Of a DNA stretch of 64,000 bases, positions 25,264 through 34,425 are shown piece after piece. A program made the position numbers and the translations under genes. Below the pieces are notes generated by a model, which had not been told where the DNA came from, did not search any database, and saw only the letters and a list, made by a program, of their open reading frames with translations. The stretch is from assembly GCF_036226605.1 (NCBI RefSeq), contig NZ_CP109000.1, forward strand, positions 1,856,501 through 1,920,500. Reading direction: 5' to 3'. Each line of letters opens with the position of its first letter. Within the stretch, counting starts at the first letter, position 1. The stretch comes from Streptomyces sp. NBC_00704. Lineage in GTDB: Bacteria; Actinomycetota; Actinomycetes; Streptomycetales; Streptomycetaceae.

Positions 25264-25583
25264 CAGTGCGCACCTCCCAGGTTCAGCACGACGACTCCCG
25301 CGATGATCAGCAGGAGGCCGGCGGCCTTGGCGAGGGTCAGGGACTCGCCGAACAGGGTCAGGCCGAGGAGGGCGATGGCGGCGGTGCCGGTGCCGGCCCA
25401 GATGGCGTACGCGGTGCCGATGCCGACGGTCTTCAGGGTCCGGGCCAGGAGGAAGAAGGAGACGACGTAGCCGACGACCGTCAGCAGCGAGGGCCAGAGT
25501 CTGCTGAAGCCGTCGCTGTACTTCATGACCGTGGTCGCGGCCACCTCGGCGGCGATGGCGCCGGCGAGCGTCAGGTATCCCAT
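25263..25583 (-). CDS. small multidrug resistance (EmrE/SugE-type) efflux protein
   Basis: This 106-residue protein has four hydrophobic helices. The conserved membrane-embedded Glu is E13 in AIAAEVAATT, and WAGTGTAAIALLG corresponds to the helix 3 motif of SMR pumps. It exchanges protons for small cations or guanidinium-like compounds as a dimer. It is the first gene of a leaderless two-gene operon with its tetR. Confidence 0.9.
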   Translation of the reverse strand: MGYLTLAGAIAAEVAATTVMKYSDGFSRLWPSLLTVVGYVVSFFLLARTLKTVGIGTAYAIWAGTGTAAIALLGLTLFGESLTLAKAAGLLLIIAGVVVLNLGGAH

Positions 25584-25620
25584 GTGTACGAGCGTACACA
25601 GCGATGCGTACGCCTGTACA
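25584..25620 (-). promoter_or_regulatory. SMR-tetR promoter and operator
   Basis: GTGTACG-AG-CGTACAC (25584-25599) is a perfect 7-bp inverted repeat touching the SMR start codon. It contains the likely -10 TACGCT, and TGTACA (25615-25620) lies 18 bp upstream as a -35. GCGTACGC between them is a further palindrome. The arrangement fits autorepression by the TetR protein. Confidence 0.65.
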
Positions 25621-25772
25621 TATCGCGTGCGGAGTCGAAAGCGTTATGGAAAGCGCTCACCCAAACGGCTGAACGCGAGCCTCCCGTTCCACTACTGTTT
25701 CACCGTTCACACACCGGGCCGTCGCAGCCGCAACCGCGGCCGCGGTCATGGGCGCCCCTGGAGGACCAGCGC

Positions 25773-26618
25773 ATGCCAATGAACAAGTCCCGGCCGCACC
25801 AGGAAGAACCCTGGGAGAACGGCTGGGCCCCGGACAGTTCCCGGGCCCCCGGAACACGACGCCTGTGGCTGGCCGGCGCTCTCGCCGTGGCCACCATCGT
25901 GGCCTGTGTGACCGCCATCGCCCTGAACGACAGGCCTGCTGACGAGACGTCGGCCGCCCGGCAGGGGCGAACGCTCGCGGACGACGAGACGGAGGGCGGC
26001 GGTCTGATCTCGTTCGCCACGCCCTCCGCGGGCGCCTCGGCGACGCCCACGGGCCACGGGAGCGGGTCCCCGTCCGCCTCGCCGTCGGCGTCCCCGTCGG
26101 TGTCGTCCTCGCCCGCGGCACAGGGCAGTTCGTCGCCGGGCGCGTCGACCGCACCCGCGCCGAAGCCGACGAAGAAGCCGTCCGATCCGGGACCGGCCGC
26201 CGTCGGGCGGTCCGTGGAGGCGGTCAACTACCCAGGCCGCTACTGGCATGTGAGCCAGGGTCTGGTGCGGCTCGACACGCCGCGCGGCCCGGAATCGCGC
26301 GCCGACTCCACCTTCGACGTGGTCGCCGGACTGGCCGACAGCTCATGCCTGTCGTTCAGGACGGCCGGCGGCGCCTACCTGCGCCACCGCAACTTCGTCC
26401 TGCGCGCCGAAGGCAACGACGGTTCGGGCCTGTTCGCCCAGGACGCCACCTTCTGCGTGGCGCGGTCCCCGTACGGCGACACGGTGATGTTCCGGTCGGT
26501 GAACTACCCCGACCGCATGCTGCGGCACGCGGACTTCGGGCTGCGCCTGGACCCGTACGGCTATAACACGACCGGCCGCCAGGACTTCATGTTCCGCCTG
26601 GCCGGCGGTCTCGGCTGA
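25773..26618 (+). CDS. membrane-anchored AbfB-domain protein
   Basis: This 281-residue protein has one transmembrane helix (about 29-50), a Ser/Pro/Ala-rich extracellular stalk (75-140) and a C-terminal arabinose-binding beta-trefoil like that of alpha-L-arabinofuranosidase B. The trefoil repeats are visible as VEAVNYPGRYWHVSQGLVRLD, AYLRHRNFVLRAEG and FRSVNYPDRMLRHADFGLRLD. There is no catalytic domain, so it probably binds arabinose-containing polysaccharide at the cell surface. GGAGG lies eight bases before the ATG. Confidence 0.88.
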   Translation: MPMNKSRPHQEEPWENGWAPDSSRAPGTRRLWLAGALAVATIVACVTAIALNDRPADETSAARQGRTLADDETEGGGLISFATPSAGASATPTGHGSGSPSASPSASPSVSSSPAAQGSSSPGASTAPAPKPTKKPSDPGPAAVGRSVEAVNYPGRYWHVSQGLVRLDTPRGPESRADSTFDVVAGLADSSCLSFRTAGGAYLRHRNFVLRAEGNDGSGLFAQDATFCVARSPYGDTVMFRSVNYPDRMLRHADFGLRLDPYGYNTTGRQDFMFRLAGGLG

Positions 26619-26696
26619 GGGCGGCCGGCGCCGCCGCGCACGTCCGCCCGCACGCGGTCCGTCCCGCGGGGGAAGGCGCGTCGTAGAGATCCGTGA

Positions 26697-26739
26697 ACAG
26701 ATGCGGCCCCCCGGCCGGTCGCCGGGGGGCCGCATCTGT
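26697..26739 (-). terminator. suf operon terminator
   Basis: Perfect 19-bp arms (26697-26715 and 26721-26739) with a CGGTC loop lie seven bases beyond the last gene of the operon. Confidence 0.92.
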
Positions 26740-26746
26740 CGGGTCG

Positions 26747-27079
26747 TCAGACGTTGAAGCCGAGCGCGCGCAGCTGCTCGCGGCCGTCGTCCGTGATCTT
26801 GTCCGGGCCCCACGGCGGCATCCAGACCCAGTTGATGCGCAGTTCGTTGACCAGGCCGTCCGTGGCGGACTTGGCCTGGTCCTCGATGACGTCCGTGAGC
26901 GGACACGCCGCCGACGTCAGGGTCATGTCGATCGTCGCGATGTTCGCGTCGTCGATGTGGATGCCGTAGATCAGGCCGAGGTTGACCACGTCGATGCCCA
27001 GCTCGGGGTCGACGACGTCGTACAGCGCCTCGCGGACTTCCTCCTCCGAGGCGGGCTTCATCTCAAGGGTCTCGCTCAT
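26747..27079 (-). CDS. DUF59/MIP18-family Fe-S assembly factor (SufT-like)
   Basis: This 110-residue MIP18-family protein has VVDPELGIDVVNLGLIY at about 22-38 and the conserved Cys in TLTSAACPLTD. Such proteins help in Fe-S cluster maturation of target proteins. It overlaps sufU by four bases and is the last gene of the suf operon. Confidence 0.9.
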   Translation of the reverse strand: MSETLEMKPASEEEVREALYDVVDPELGIDVVNLGLIYGIHIDDANIATIDMTLTSAACPLTDVIEDQAKSATDGLVNELRINWVWMPPWGPDKITDDGREQLRALGFNV

Positions 27080-27543
27080 GCCGTGTTCCTTTCGGCTTCG
27101 GCTCCGCCCAGGGCCTGGGCCGTCGCGTCCTTCCACGCCATCCAGCTGAGGAGGGCGCACTTGACCCGGGCCGGGTACTTGGAGACGCCGGCGAACGCGA
27201 CCGCGTCCTCCAGCACCTCCTCCATCGCGTCGTCGGGCTCGATCTTCCCCTTGGACTGCATCAGCTCCAGGAAGGTCTCCTGGATCTTCCGCGCGTCCGT
27301 CAGGTCCTTGCCGACCAGCAGGTCGTTCAGCACGGAGGCGCTGGCCTGGCTGATGGAACAGCCCTGGCCCTCGTAACTGACGTCCTCGATCGTCGTGCCG
27401 TCGTACTTCACCCGCAGGGTGATCTCGTCGCCGCACGTCGGATTGACGTGGTGCACCTCGGCGTCGCCATCGCGCAGACCACGCCCGTGCGGGTGCTTGT
27501 AGTGGTCCAGGATGACTTCCTGGTACATCGAGTCCAGCTTCAT
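27076..27543 (-). CDS. sufU: SufU zinc-dependent sulfur acceptor / scaffold
   Basis: This 155-residue SufU has C37 and D39 in NPTCGDE, C62 in GQGCSISQAS and C129 in VKCALLSW, the Zn-binding and sulfur-accepting residues. It has the 18-21 residue insertion between the second and third Cys typical of SufU rather than IscU. It receives persulfide sulfur from SufS. I chose the ATG at 27543; an in-frame TTG five codons upstream has no proper ribosome site. Confidence 0.92.
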   Translation of the reverse strand: MKLDSMYQEVILDHYKHPHGRGLRDGDAEVHHVNPTCGDEITLRVKYDGTTIEDVSYEGQGCSISQASASVLNDLLVGKDLTDARKIQETFLELMQSKGKIEPDDAMEEVLEDAVAFAGVSKYPARVKCALLSWMAWKDATAQALGGAEAERNTA

Positions 27544-27562
27544 CCGCTCGCTCGCCAACCCC

Positions 27563-28819
27563 TCAGCCGAAGAAGTTCCGTACGTGCTCCAGACCGTCGA
27601 CCAGAGCGTCGATCTCGGCCGGCGTGGAGTACAGATAGAACGACGCTCGTGTGGTCGCGGGAATTCCGTAGCGCAGGCAGACGGGGCGGGCGCAGTGGTG
27701 GCCCACCCGGACCGCGATGCCCTCCTCGTCGAGCACCTGGCCGACGTCGTGCGGATGGATGTCGCCGAGCGTGAAGGAGATCGCCGCGCCCCGGTCCTCG
27801 GCCGTGGTCGGCCCGATGATGCGCAGGTCGGGGACCTCGCCGAGCTTCTTCACCGCGTACTCGGTGAGCGCGTGCTCGTGGGCGAGGATCTTGTCCATGC
27901 CGATGGCGGACAGGTAGTCGATCGCCGCGCCGAGGCCCACGGCCTGGGCGATCGGCGGGGTGCCCGCCTCGAACTTGTGCGGGGCGGGGGCGTAGGTCGA
28001 GGAGTGCATCGACACGGTCTCGATCATCTCGCCGCCGCCGAGGAACGGCGGCAGGTCCTCGAGCAGCTCCTGGCGGCCCCACAGGACGCCGATGCCGGTC
28101 GGGCCGCACATCTTGTGGCCGGTGAAGGCCACGAAGTCGGCCTGTAGCGCCTGCACGTCCAGCGGCATGTGCGGCGCGGCCTGGGAGGCGTCGATGCACA
28201 CGAGCGCACCGACCTCCTGCGCGCGGCGCACTATCGCCTCGACCGGGTTCACGGTGCCGAGGATGTTCGACACCAGCACGAAGGAGACGATCTTCGTCTT
28301 CTCCGTGATGATCTCGTCGATGTTCGACAGGTCCAGCCGGCCGTCGTCGGTGAGGCCGAACCACTTCAGCTTCGCGCCGGTGCGCTGCGCCAGCAGCTGC
28401 CACGGCACGATGTTGGAGTGGTGCTCCATCTCCGTGATGACGATCTCGGTCTCGTGGTCGACCCGGTAGGGCTCGTCGGCCCAGCCGAGCATGTTGGCCA
28501 CGAGGTTGAGCGACTCGGAGGCGTTCTTGGTGAAGATCACCTCGTCGCGGCTGGGCGCGTTGACGAACGCGGCGACCTTGTCGCGCGCGCCCTCGTACAG
28601 CGCCGTGGCCTCCTCGGCGAGCACATGCACACCGCGGTGGACGTTGGCGTTGTAGCGCTCGTAGTACTCGTTGAGGGCGTCCAGCACCTGGCGCGGCTTC
28701 TGCGACGTCGCCGCGTTGTCCAGGTACACGAGCTTCCGGCCGTCGTGGACCTGGCGGTCCAGGATGGGGAAGTCCTTACGGATCGCCTCGACGTCGAGGA
28801 GGCCCGGCAGCTGCGTCAC
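27563..28819 (-). CDS. sufS: cysteine desulfurase SufS
   Basis: This 418-residue group II cysteine desulfurase mobilises sulfur from cysteine. PLP binds K236 in FTGHKMCGPTG, and the persulfide Cys is C376 in VGHHCARPVC. H133 (MEHHSN) stacks on the cofactor. The GTG start overlaps the sufC stop as GTGA. Confidence 0.95.
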   Translation of the reverse strand: MTQLPGLLDVEAIRKDFPILDRQVHDGRKLVYLDNAATSQKPRQVLDALNEYYERYNANVHRGVHVLAEEATALYEGARDKVAAFVNAPSRDEVIFTKNASESLNLVANMLGWADEPYRVDHETEIVITEMEHHSNIVPWQLLAQRTGAKLKWFGLTDDGRLDLSNIDEIITEKTKIVSFVLVSNILGTVNPVEAIVRRAQEVGALVCIDASQAAPHMPLDVQALQADFVAFTGHKMCGPTGIGVLWGRQELLEDLPPFLGGGEMIETVSMHSSTYAPAPHKFEAGTPPIAQAVGLGAAIDYLSAIGMDKILAHEHALTEYAVKKLGEVPDLRIIGPTTAEDRGAAISFTLGDIHPHDVGQVLDEEGIAVRVGHHCARPVCLRYGIPATTRASFYLYSTPAEIDALVDGLEHVRNFFG

Positions 28820-29601
28820 GCTGATACGCCACCCTTCGTGTCGACTCCGTCGAGCTTCGCATAGCCCTCGTAGCCCTCGTTCTCCAGCTTGTCGGCGAGC
28901 TCGGCGCCGCCGGACTCGACGATGCGGCCGCCCGAGAAGACGTGGACGAAGTCGGGCTTGATGTAGCGCAGGATGCGCGTGTAGTGCGTGATCAGCAGGG
29001 TGCCGACCTCGCCGGTCTCGCGGACGCGGTTGACGCCCTCGGAGACGATGCGCAGGGCGTCGACGTCGAGGCCGGAGTCGGTCTCGTCGAGGACGGCGAC
29101 CTTCGGCCGCAGCAGCTCCAGCTGGAGGATCTCGTGGCGCTTCTTCTCGCCGCCGGAGAAGCCCTCGTTGACGTTGCGCTCGGCGAAGGAGGTGTCCATG
29201 TGGAGGCGCTCCATGGCCTCCTTGACCTCCTTCACCCAGGTGCGCAGCTTGGGGGCCTCGCCGCGGACGGCGGTGGCGGAGGTGCGCAGGAAGTTCGACA
29301 CGGAGACGCCGGGGACCTCGACCGGGTACTGCATCGCGAGGAACAGGCCGGCGCGGGCGCGCTCGTCGACGGACATCTCCAGGACGTCCTCGCCGTCGAG
29401 GGTGACGGTGCCGCCGGTGACGGTGTACTTCGGGTGACCCGCGAGCGAGTAGGCGAGCGTCGACTTGCCGGAGCCGTTGGGGCCCATGATGGCGTGCGTC
29501 TCGCCCTGCTTCACGGTGAGGTCGACGCCCTTGAGGATCTCCTTCGTGGCGTTGTCGGCCTCGACGGTGACGTGCAGGTCTCGGATTTCAAGCGTTGCCA
29601 T
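28816..29601 (-). CDS. sufC: SufC Fe-S assembly ATPase
   Basis: This 261-residue ABC ATPase has Walker A GPNGSGKST at about 39-47, signature FSGGEKKR, Walker B KVAVLDETDSGLD and the switch His in LLITHY. It energises the SufBCD scaffold in the cytosol. It follows the Rieske gene by seven bases. Confidence 0.95.
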   Translation of the reverse strand: MATLEIRDLHVTVEADNATKEILKGVDLTVKQGETHAIMGPNGSGKSTLAYSLAGHPKYTVTGGTVTLDGEDVLEMSVDERARAGLFLAMQYPVEVPGVSVSNFLRTSATAVRGEAPKLRTWVKEVKEAMERLHMDTSFAERNVNEGFSGGEKKRHEILQLELLRPKVAVLDETDSGLDVDALRIVSEGVNRVRETGEVGTLLITHYTRILRYIKPDFVHVFSGGRIVESGGAELADKLENEGYEGYAKLDGVDTKGGVSA

Positions 29602-29608
29602 GGGTGCC

Positions 29609-29941
29609 TCAGGACTCCTGGGAAAGGGAGACGAGCACGTCGTCCCCTTCGATCTTTACGGGGTATACGGGGACGGGGCGCGTCGCGGGAAGGCCGGACG
29701 GCTTGCCGGTGCGCAGGTCGAACGAGGAGCCGTGCAGCCAGCACTCGATCTGGCAGTCCTCCACCTCGCCCTCCGAGAGCGAGACGTTCGCGTGCGAGCA
29801 GATGTCGTTGATCGCGAACACCTCGCCCGCGGTGCGGACGACGGAGACCGGCGTGCCGTCGAGTTCCACCCGCTTCGGGGTGTCCTCCTCCAGCTCGCTC
29901 AGTGCGCAGACCCGGACGAAGCGGGCGGGGTCGTCGGCCAT
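29609..29941 (-). CDS. Rieske 2Fe-2S ferredoxin in the suf operon
   Basis: This 110-residue soluble Rieske protein has C48-S-H50 and C67-W-L-H70 as cluster ligands. It resembles the non-heme dioxygenase ferredoxin component. Its ATG overlaps the sufD stop by one base. In actinobacterial suf operons it may supply electrons for cluster assembly; the exact partner is unknown. Confidence 0.92.
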   Translation of the reverse strand: MADDPARFVRVCALSELEEDTPKRVELDGTPVSVVRTAGEVFAINDICSHANVSLSEGEVEDCQIECWLHGSSFDLRTGKPSGLPATRPVPVYPVKIEGDDVLVSLSQES

Positions 29942-31122
29942 CAGACGGTGGCCTTCAGCTCGGTCTCGATCCGGGCGAGGAGGCGCTCCTCGATGTCGTC
30001 GACGCCGATCTGCTGGACGAGTTCGGCGAAGAATCCGCGGACGACCAGGCGACGGGCCTCGTCGGCGGGGATGCCGCGGGCCATCAGGTAGAAGAGCTGC
30101 TCGTCGTCGAAGCGGCCGGTGGCGGAGGCGTGGCCGGCGCCGACGATCTCGCCGGTCTCGATCTCCAGGTTCGGCACCGAGTCGACCCGCGCGCCGTCGG
30201 TGAGGACGAGGTTGCGGTTCATCTCGTAGGTGTCGGTGCCCTCGGCCTGGGCCTCGATGAGCACGTCGCCGATCCAGACGGCGTGCGCGGCCTCGCCCTG
30301 GAGGGCGCCCTTGTAGACGACGTTGGACTTGCAGTGCGGGACGTTGTGGTCGACCAGCAGGCGGTGCTCCTGGTGCTGACCGGCGTCCGTGAAGTACAGG
30401 CCGAACAGCTCGGCCTCGGCGCCGGGGCCCGCGTACGTCACGCGCGGGTGCAGGCGGACGAGGTCGCCGCCGAAGGTCACCACGACCGACTTGAAGGTCG
30501 CGTCGCGGCCGACGAGCGCGTTGTGCTGGGCCACGTGCACGGCCTTGTCGTCCCAGTCCTGGACGGAGACGACGGTCAGCTTCGCGCCGTCGCCGAGGAC
30601 GTAGTCGACGTTGGCGGCGAGCACGGCGTCACCGGTGTGGTCGAAGACGACGACGGCCTCGGCGAAGGCGCCCAGCTCGACGACCTGGTGGCCGTAGGAG
30701 ACCCCGCCCTCGCCGTGCACCGTGACGCGGATCGGCTCGGTGAGCACCGTCTCCTTGGGGACGGTGATCACGCCGGCCTTCTCGAACGCGGAGTACGCCT
30801 GGGCGGCGACGCGGTCCACCGGGACGCCCGCCCTGCCGAGGCGCGCGTCGTCGCGGTCGACGAGTTCGACGACGACGCCCTCGGGGGCCTCGACGGCGAC
30901 CTTGACGCCCCCGCCGGCGGCGACGGCGGTGCCGTCGTGCAGGCCGCGCAGCCGCTCCAGCGGCGTGAACCGCCACTCCTCCTCACGGCCGTGCGGGACC
31001 GGGAAGTCCGCGACGTCGAAGGACGGGGGCGCGCTCATGCGCGTCGCGACGGTCGACTCGGCGGCCACCGCGATCTGGCCGGCGGTGGTGCTGCCCACCG
31101 GGATATTCGTAGCCTCAGCCAT
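29941..31122 (-). CDS. sufD: SufD scaffold subunit
   Basis: This 393-residue SufB/SufD-family protein has a central right-handed beta-helix (GDAVLAANVDYVLGDGAKLTVVSVQDW...) and the C-terminal helical GRFDDEQLFYLMARGIPADEARRLVVRGFF. It forms SufBC2D for nascent Fe-S clusters. The start lies 72 bases after sufB. Confidence 0.95.
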   Translation of the reverse strand: MAEATNIPVGSTTAGQIAVAAESTVATRMSAPPSFDVADFPVPHGREEEWRFTPLERLRGLHDGTAVAAGGGVKVAVEAPEGVVVELVDRDDARLGRAGVPVDRVAAQAYSAFEKAGVITVPKETVLTEPIRVTVHGEGGVSYGHQVVELGAFAEAVVVFDHTGDAVLAANVDYVLGDGAKLTVVSVQDWDDKAVHVAQHNALVGRDATFKSVVVTFGGDLVRLHPRVTYAGPGAEAELFGLYFTDAGQHQEHRLLVDHNVPHCKSNVVYKGALQGEAAHAVWIGDVLIEAQAEGTDTYEMNRNLVLTDGARVDSVPNLEIETGEIVGAGHASATGRFDDEQLFYLMARGIPADEARRLVVRGFFAELVQQIGVDDIEERLLARIETELKATV

Positions 31123-31194
31123 GGCTGTCGGTCTGCTCTCTTCCTACGTCAGAAAACTGCTGCGCTGCTGTCAGGGGCGGGACGGGGGCGGGGC

Positions 31195-32616
31195 CTAGCC
31201 GACCGCGCCCTCCATCTGCAGCTCGATCAGCCGGTTGAGTTCCAGGGCGTACTCCATCGGCAGCTCCTTCGCGATGGGCTCGACGAAGCCGCGCACGATC
31301 ATCGCCATCGCCTCGAACTCGCTGAGGCCGCGGCTCATCAGGTAGAAGAGCTGGTCCTCGGAGACCTTGGAGACGGTCGCCTCGTGGCCCATGGACACGT
31401 CGTCCTCGCGGACGTCCACGTAGGGGTACGTGTCGGAGCGGGAGATGGTGTCGACCAGCAGCGCGTCGCACAGCACGTTGGACTTCGAGCCGTGCGCGCC
31501 CTCGCCGATCTCGACGAGACCGCGGTAGGAGGTGCGGCCGCCGCCGCGCGCCACGGACTTCGAGACGATGTTGGACGACGTGTTCGGCGCCATGTGGACC
31601 ATCTTGGAGCCGGCGTCCTGGTGCTGGCCCTCGCCCGCGAAGGCGATGGACAGGGTCTCGCCCTTGGCGTGCTCGCCCATCAGGTAGACGGCCGGGTACT
31701 TCATCGTCACCTTGGAGCCGATGTTGCCGTCGATCCACTCCATGGTCGCGCCCTCGTACGCCACGGCGCGCTTGGTGACCAGGTTGTAGACGTTGTTCGA
31801 CCAGTTCTGGATGGTCGTGTAGCGACAGCGGGCGTTCTTCTTGACGATGATCTCGACCACGGCGCTGTGCAGCGAGTCCGACTTGTAGATCGGCGCCGTG
31901 CAGCCCTCGACGTAGTGCACGTAGGCGCCCTCGTCGACGATGATCAGGGTCCGCTCGAACTGGCCCATGTTCTCCGTGTTGATGCGGAAGTAGGCCTGGA
32001 GCGGGATCTCGACGTGCACGCCCTTCGGCACGTAGATGAAGGAGCCGCCGGACCACACCGCGGTGTTCAGCGACGCGAACTTGTTGTCGCCGACCGGGAT
32101 GACCGTGCCGAAGTACTCCTTGAAGAGCTCCGGGTGCTGCTTCAGCGCGGTGTCGGTGTCGAGGAAGATGACGCCCTGCTCCTCCAGGTCCTCGCGGATC
32201 TGGTGGTAGACGACCTCGGACTCGTACTGGGCCGCGACACCGGCCACGAGGCGCTGCTTCTCCGCCTCGGGGATGCCGAGCTTGTCGTACGTGTTCTTGA
32301 TGTCCTCGGGCAGGTCCTCCCAGGACTCCGCCTGCTTCTCGGTGGAGCGCACGAAGTACTTGATGTTGTCGAAGTCGATGCCCGACAGGTCCGAGCCCCA
32401 GTTCGGCATGGGCTTCTTCTCGAACAGCCGCAGGCCCTTGAGGCGGAGCTTCGTCATCCACTCCGGCTCGGACTTCTTCTGGGAGATGTCCCGGACGACG
32501 TCCTCGTTGATGCCGCGCTTCGCAGAGGCGCCGGCGGTGTCGGAGTCGGCCCAGCCGTATTCGTACTTGCCCAGGCCCTCGAGTTCGGGGTGGGCAGTCT
32601 CCGTGGGGAGAGTCAT
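31195..32616 (-). CDS. sufB: SufB scaffold subunit
   Basis: This 473-residue SufB has [19 protein letters not shown] at the N-terminus, [39 protein letters not shown], and the cluster-related Cys and Glu in the C-terminal beta-helix ([29 protein letters not shown]). It carries the nascent cluster. GGGAGGA lies eight bases before the ATG, which overlaps the sufR stop. Confidence 0.96.
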   Translation of the reverse strand: MTLPTETAHPELEGLGKYEYGWADSDTAGASAKRGINEDVVRDISQKKSEPEWMTKLRLKGLRLFEKKPMPNWGSDLSGIDFDNIKYFVRSTEKQAESWEDLPEDIKNTYDKLGIPEAEKQRLVAGVAAQYESEVVYHQIREDLEEQGVIFLDTDTALKQHPELFKEYFGTVIPVGDNKFASLNTAVWSGGSFIYVPKGVHVEIPLQAYFRINTENMGQFERTLIIVDEGAYVHYVEGCTAPIYKSDSLHSAVVEIIVKKNARCRYTTIQNWSNNVYNLVTKRAVAYEGATMEWIDGNIGSKVTMKYPAVYLMGEHAKGETLSIAFAGEGQHQDAGSKMVHMAPNTSSNIVSKSVARGGGRTSYRGLVEIGEGAHGSKSNVLCDALLVDTISRSDTYPYVDVREDDVSMGHEATVSKVSEDQLFYLMSRGLSEFEAMAMIVRGFVEPIAKELPMEYALELNRLIELQMEGAVG

Positions 32617-33356
32617 GCGGGGTTCCTCCCGGCCGTGCTTGCGGATGCGTTGTGGGTGCCTGTGGAAACTCTGGGGATGAACGTCGTGCAGACGCCGTCG
32701 CCGTGCGCGATGGTCGCCAGCCGCTGGACGTGCGTTCCGAGCAGCTGGGAGAAGAACTCGGTCTCCGCCTCGCAGAGCTGCGGGAACTTCTCCGCGACAT
32801 GGGCGACGGGGCAGTGGTGCTGGCACAGCTGCTCGCCGACCGGTGCGCTGCGCGCCGTAGCAGCGTACCCGTCCGCGCTCAGGGCCTTGGCCAGCGCTTC
32901 GGTGCGCTCCTCGGGGGCGGCTGCCTCGACCGCCTCGCGGTACGCGTCGGCCTGCGCGGCGATCCTCGCGCGCGCGAAGGCGACGACCGCCTCGTCCCCG
33001 CCGAACCGCTCCTGGATGAAGCGCAGGGCGTCCGCGGCGAGCTTGTCGTAGGACTGGTCGAAGGCGTCGCGGCCGCAGTCGGTGAGCGCGAAGACCTTGG
33101 CGGGGCGCCCGCGCGTGCGCGCGCCGTAGACCCGCTGCTCGCGGGGCTGCACGACGTCGTCGGCGACCAGGGCGTCGAGGTGGCGGCGCACGGCGGCGGG
33201 GGTCAGCCCCAGCCGTCCGGCCAGCTCGGTGACGGTCGACGGTCCGTGGTCCAGGATGGATCGCACGACGCGGTTGCGGGTGGACCGCTCCCGGGTCGCG
33301 AGCTCCTCCTGGGGGGTCCCCGTGGGGGTCTCCCGAACCTCGCCGACGTTTTTCAC
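32613..33356 (-). CDS. sufR: SufR-type 4Fe-4S repressor of the suf operon
   Basis: This 247-residue regulator has a winged helix ([24 protein letters not shown], about 40-63) and cluster ligands C178, C182 and C195 in [19 protein letters not shown]. It should repress the operon when its cluster is intact and release when Fe-S supply fails. I chose the GTG at 33356: AACAAT and TTGCCT upstream can act as -10/-35 of a leaderless mRNA. A longer frame reaches 33428 but would contain the operator. Confidence 0.9.
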   Translation of the reverse strand: MKNVGEVRETPTGTPQEELATRERSTRNRVVRSILDHGPSTVTELAGRLGLTPAAVRRHLDALVADDVVQPREQRVYGARTRGRPAKVFALTDCGRDAFDQSYDKLAADALRFIQERFGGDEAVVAFARARIAAQADAYREAVEAAAPEERTEALAKALSADGYAATARSAPVGEQLCQHHCPVAHVAEKFPQLCEAETEFFSQLLGTHVQRLATIAHGDGVCTTFIPRVSTGTHNASASTAGRNPA

Positions 33357-33369
33357 AACGCCATTGTTG
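33356..33369. promoter_or_regulatory. SufR operator
   Basis: CAAC-GCCATT-GTTG is a perfect CAAC-N6-GTTG inverted repeat, the SufR site I recall from Streptomyces avermitilis. It covers the proposed -10 and start codon of sufR, so binding would block the whole operon. Confidence 0.8.
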
Positions 33370-33428
33370 CGTAATTCCTCGGACACAGGCAAGCGCGGCC
33401 CGGCGGGAGGGGCGGTGCCCTGCGTCAC

Positions 33429-33447
33429 TTAGGTGAACCTAATCTGA
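33429..33447. promoter_or_regulatory. candidate iron box (DmdR/IdeR site)
   Basis: TTAGGTGAACCTAATCTGA matches 16 of 19 positions of the iron-box form TTAGGTGAGCCTAACCTAA and contains a perfect TTAGGT-GA-ACCTAA palindrome. It lies between sufR and the AAC(3) gene and could act on either. Confidence 0.55.
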
Positions 33448-33450
33448 CCT

Positions 33451-33482
33451 GGGGAAACGGTTCCCCGCCCCGTGGGGCGGGG
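33451..33482 (+). other. two overlapping, mutually exclusive hairpins
   Basis: GGGGAA-ACGG-TTCCCC (33451-33466) shares its CCCC with CCCCGCCCC-GT-GGGGCGGGG (33463-33482). Only one can form at a time. They precede the aac(3)-like gene by about 60 bases. Confidence 0.5.
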
Positions 33483-33539
33483 AGGTCCGGCGAACAAACC
33501 GCTGGCCCCCGCGACACCGTTCGGGGACACTGCGACACC

Positions 33540-34337
33540 ATGCCCACACCCCCTCCCACCGGCCCACTCGTCACCCGTGACTCCCTCGCGGCGGAGCTGG
33601 GCGCACTCGGCGTCGCACCCGGGGACATCCTGCTCGTGCACTCCTCGCTGCGCTCGCTCGGCTGGGTGTGCGGGGGCGCCGTCACGGTCGTGCGGGGGCT
33701 GCTGGACGCGCTCGGCCCGCACGGCACGCTCGTGGTCCCGACGCACACCGGCGACCTGTCCGACCCGGCGGTGTGGCGCAACCCGCCGGTGCCCGAGCAG
33801 TGGTGGGAGACCATCAGGGCGACCATGCCCGCCTACGACCCGCTCCTCACCCCCTCCCTGGGCGTCGGGGTGATCCCGGAGACGGTCCGCACCTGGCCCG
33901 GCGCCCGGCGCAGCGCCCACCCGCAGACCTCGTTCGCCGCGCTCGGGGCGCGGGCGGCCGAGATCACGGCCGGGCACGCGCCGGACTGCCGGCTGGGCGA
34001 GCACAGCCCGCTCGCCCGGCTGGAGGAGCGGGGCGCCCGGGTGCTGCTGCTCGGCGCGGGCTACGACTCCTGCACCGCCTTCCACCTCGCCGAGTACCGC
34101 GTTCCCGCGCCCCTGGTGCGCGTGGGGCGGCCCGGCCCGCATGGCTGGGAGGACGTGACCGAGGTGTCCGTCGACGCCGACCGCTTCGACGAGCTGGGCC
34201 ATGACTTCGAACGCGACCGGGCCGTCGTGCGCGGCAGGGTCGGCGCGGCAGAGGCGCGGCTGTTCCCGGTCGCCGACGCGGTGGCCTACGCCGAGCGGTG
34301 GCTGGCGGTGCACCGGCCCCGCGAGGACGGGTTCTGA
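33540..34337 (+). CDS. aminoglycoside N(3)-acetyltransferase family protein
   Basis: This 265-residue antibiotic_NAT-family enzyme has LLVHSSLRSLGWVCGG (31-46), VVPTHTGDLSDPAVW, RRSAHPQTSFAALG and LGEHSPLARL, the conserved AAC(3) segments. It transfers acetyl from acetyl-CoA to an aminoglycoside or a related amino sugar; the true substrate cannot be told. It diverges from sufR across a 183-bp region with an iron-box-like site. Confidence 0.88.
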   Translation: MPTPPPTGPLVTRDSLAAELGALGVAPGDILLVHSSLRSLGWVCGGAVTVVRGLLDALGPHGTLVVPTHTGDLSDPAVWRNPPVPEQWWETIRATMPAYDPLLTPSLGVGVIPETVRTWPGARRSAHPQTSFAALGARAAEITAGHAPDCRLGEHSPLARLEERGARVLLLGAGYDSCTAFHLAEYRVPAPLVRVGRPGPHGWEDVTEVSVDADRFDELGHDFERDRAVVRGRVGAAEARLFPVADAVAYAERWLAVHRPREDGF

Positions 34338-34411
34338 GCGCGCCCGCCGCACCCGTCGCCCGCGGGCGGCCGGTTCGCGCACCCCGCGGTCCGGGCCGCG
34401 GCCCGCGAACC

Positions 34412-34417
34412 TAGACT
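34412..34417 (+). promoter_or_regulatory. leaderless -10 of ABC exporter operon
   Basis: TAGACT ends eight bases before the ATG at 34426 and no Shine-Dalgarno is present, so transcription probably starts at or within two bases of the start codon. Confidence 0.55.
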
Positions 34418-34425
34418 CTGGGGTC

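Noticed and set aside
29902..33051. 1049-residue plus-strand open frame
   Set aside because: It is the antisense shadow of sufD-sufB-sufR; those minus-strand frames carry clear Suf motifs.
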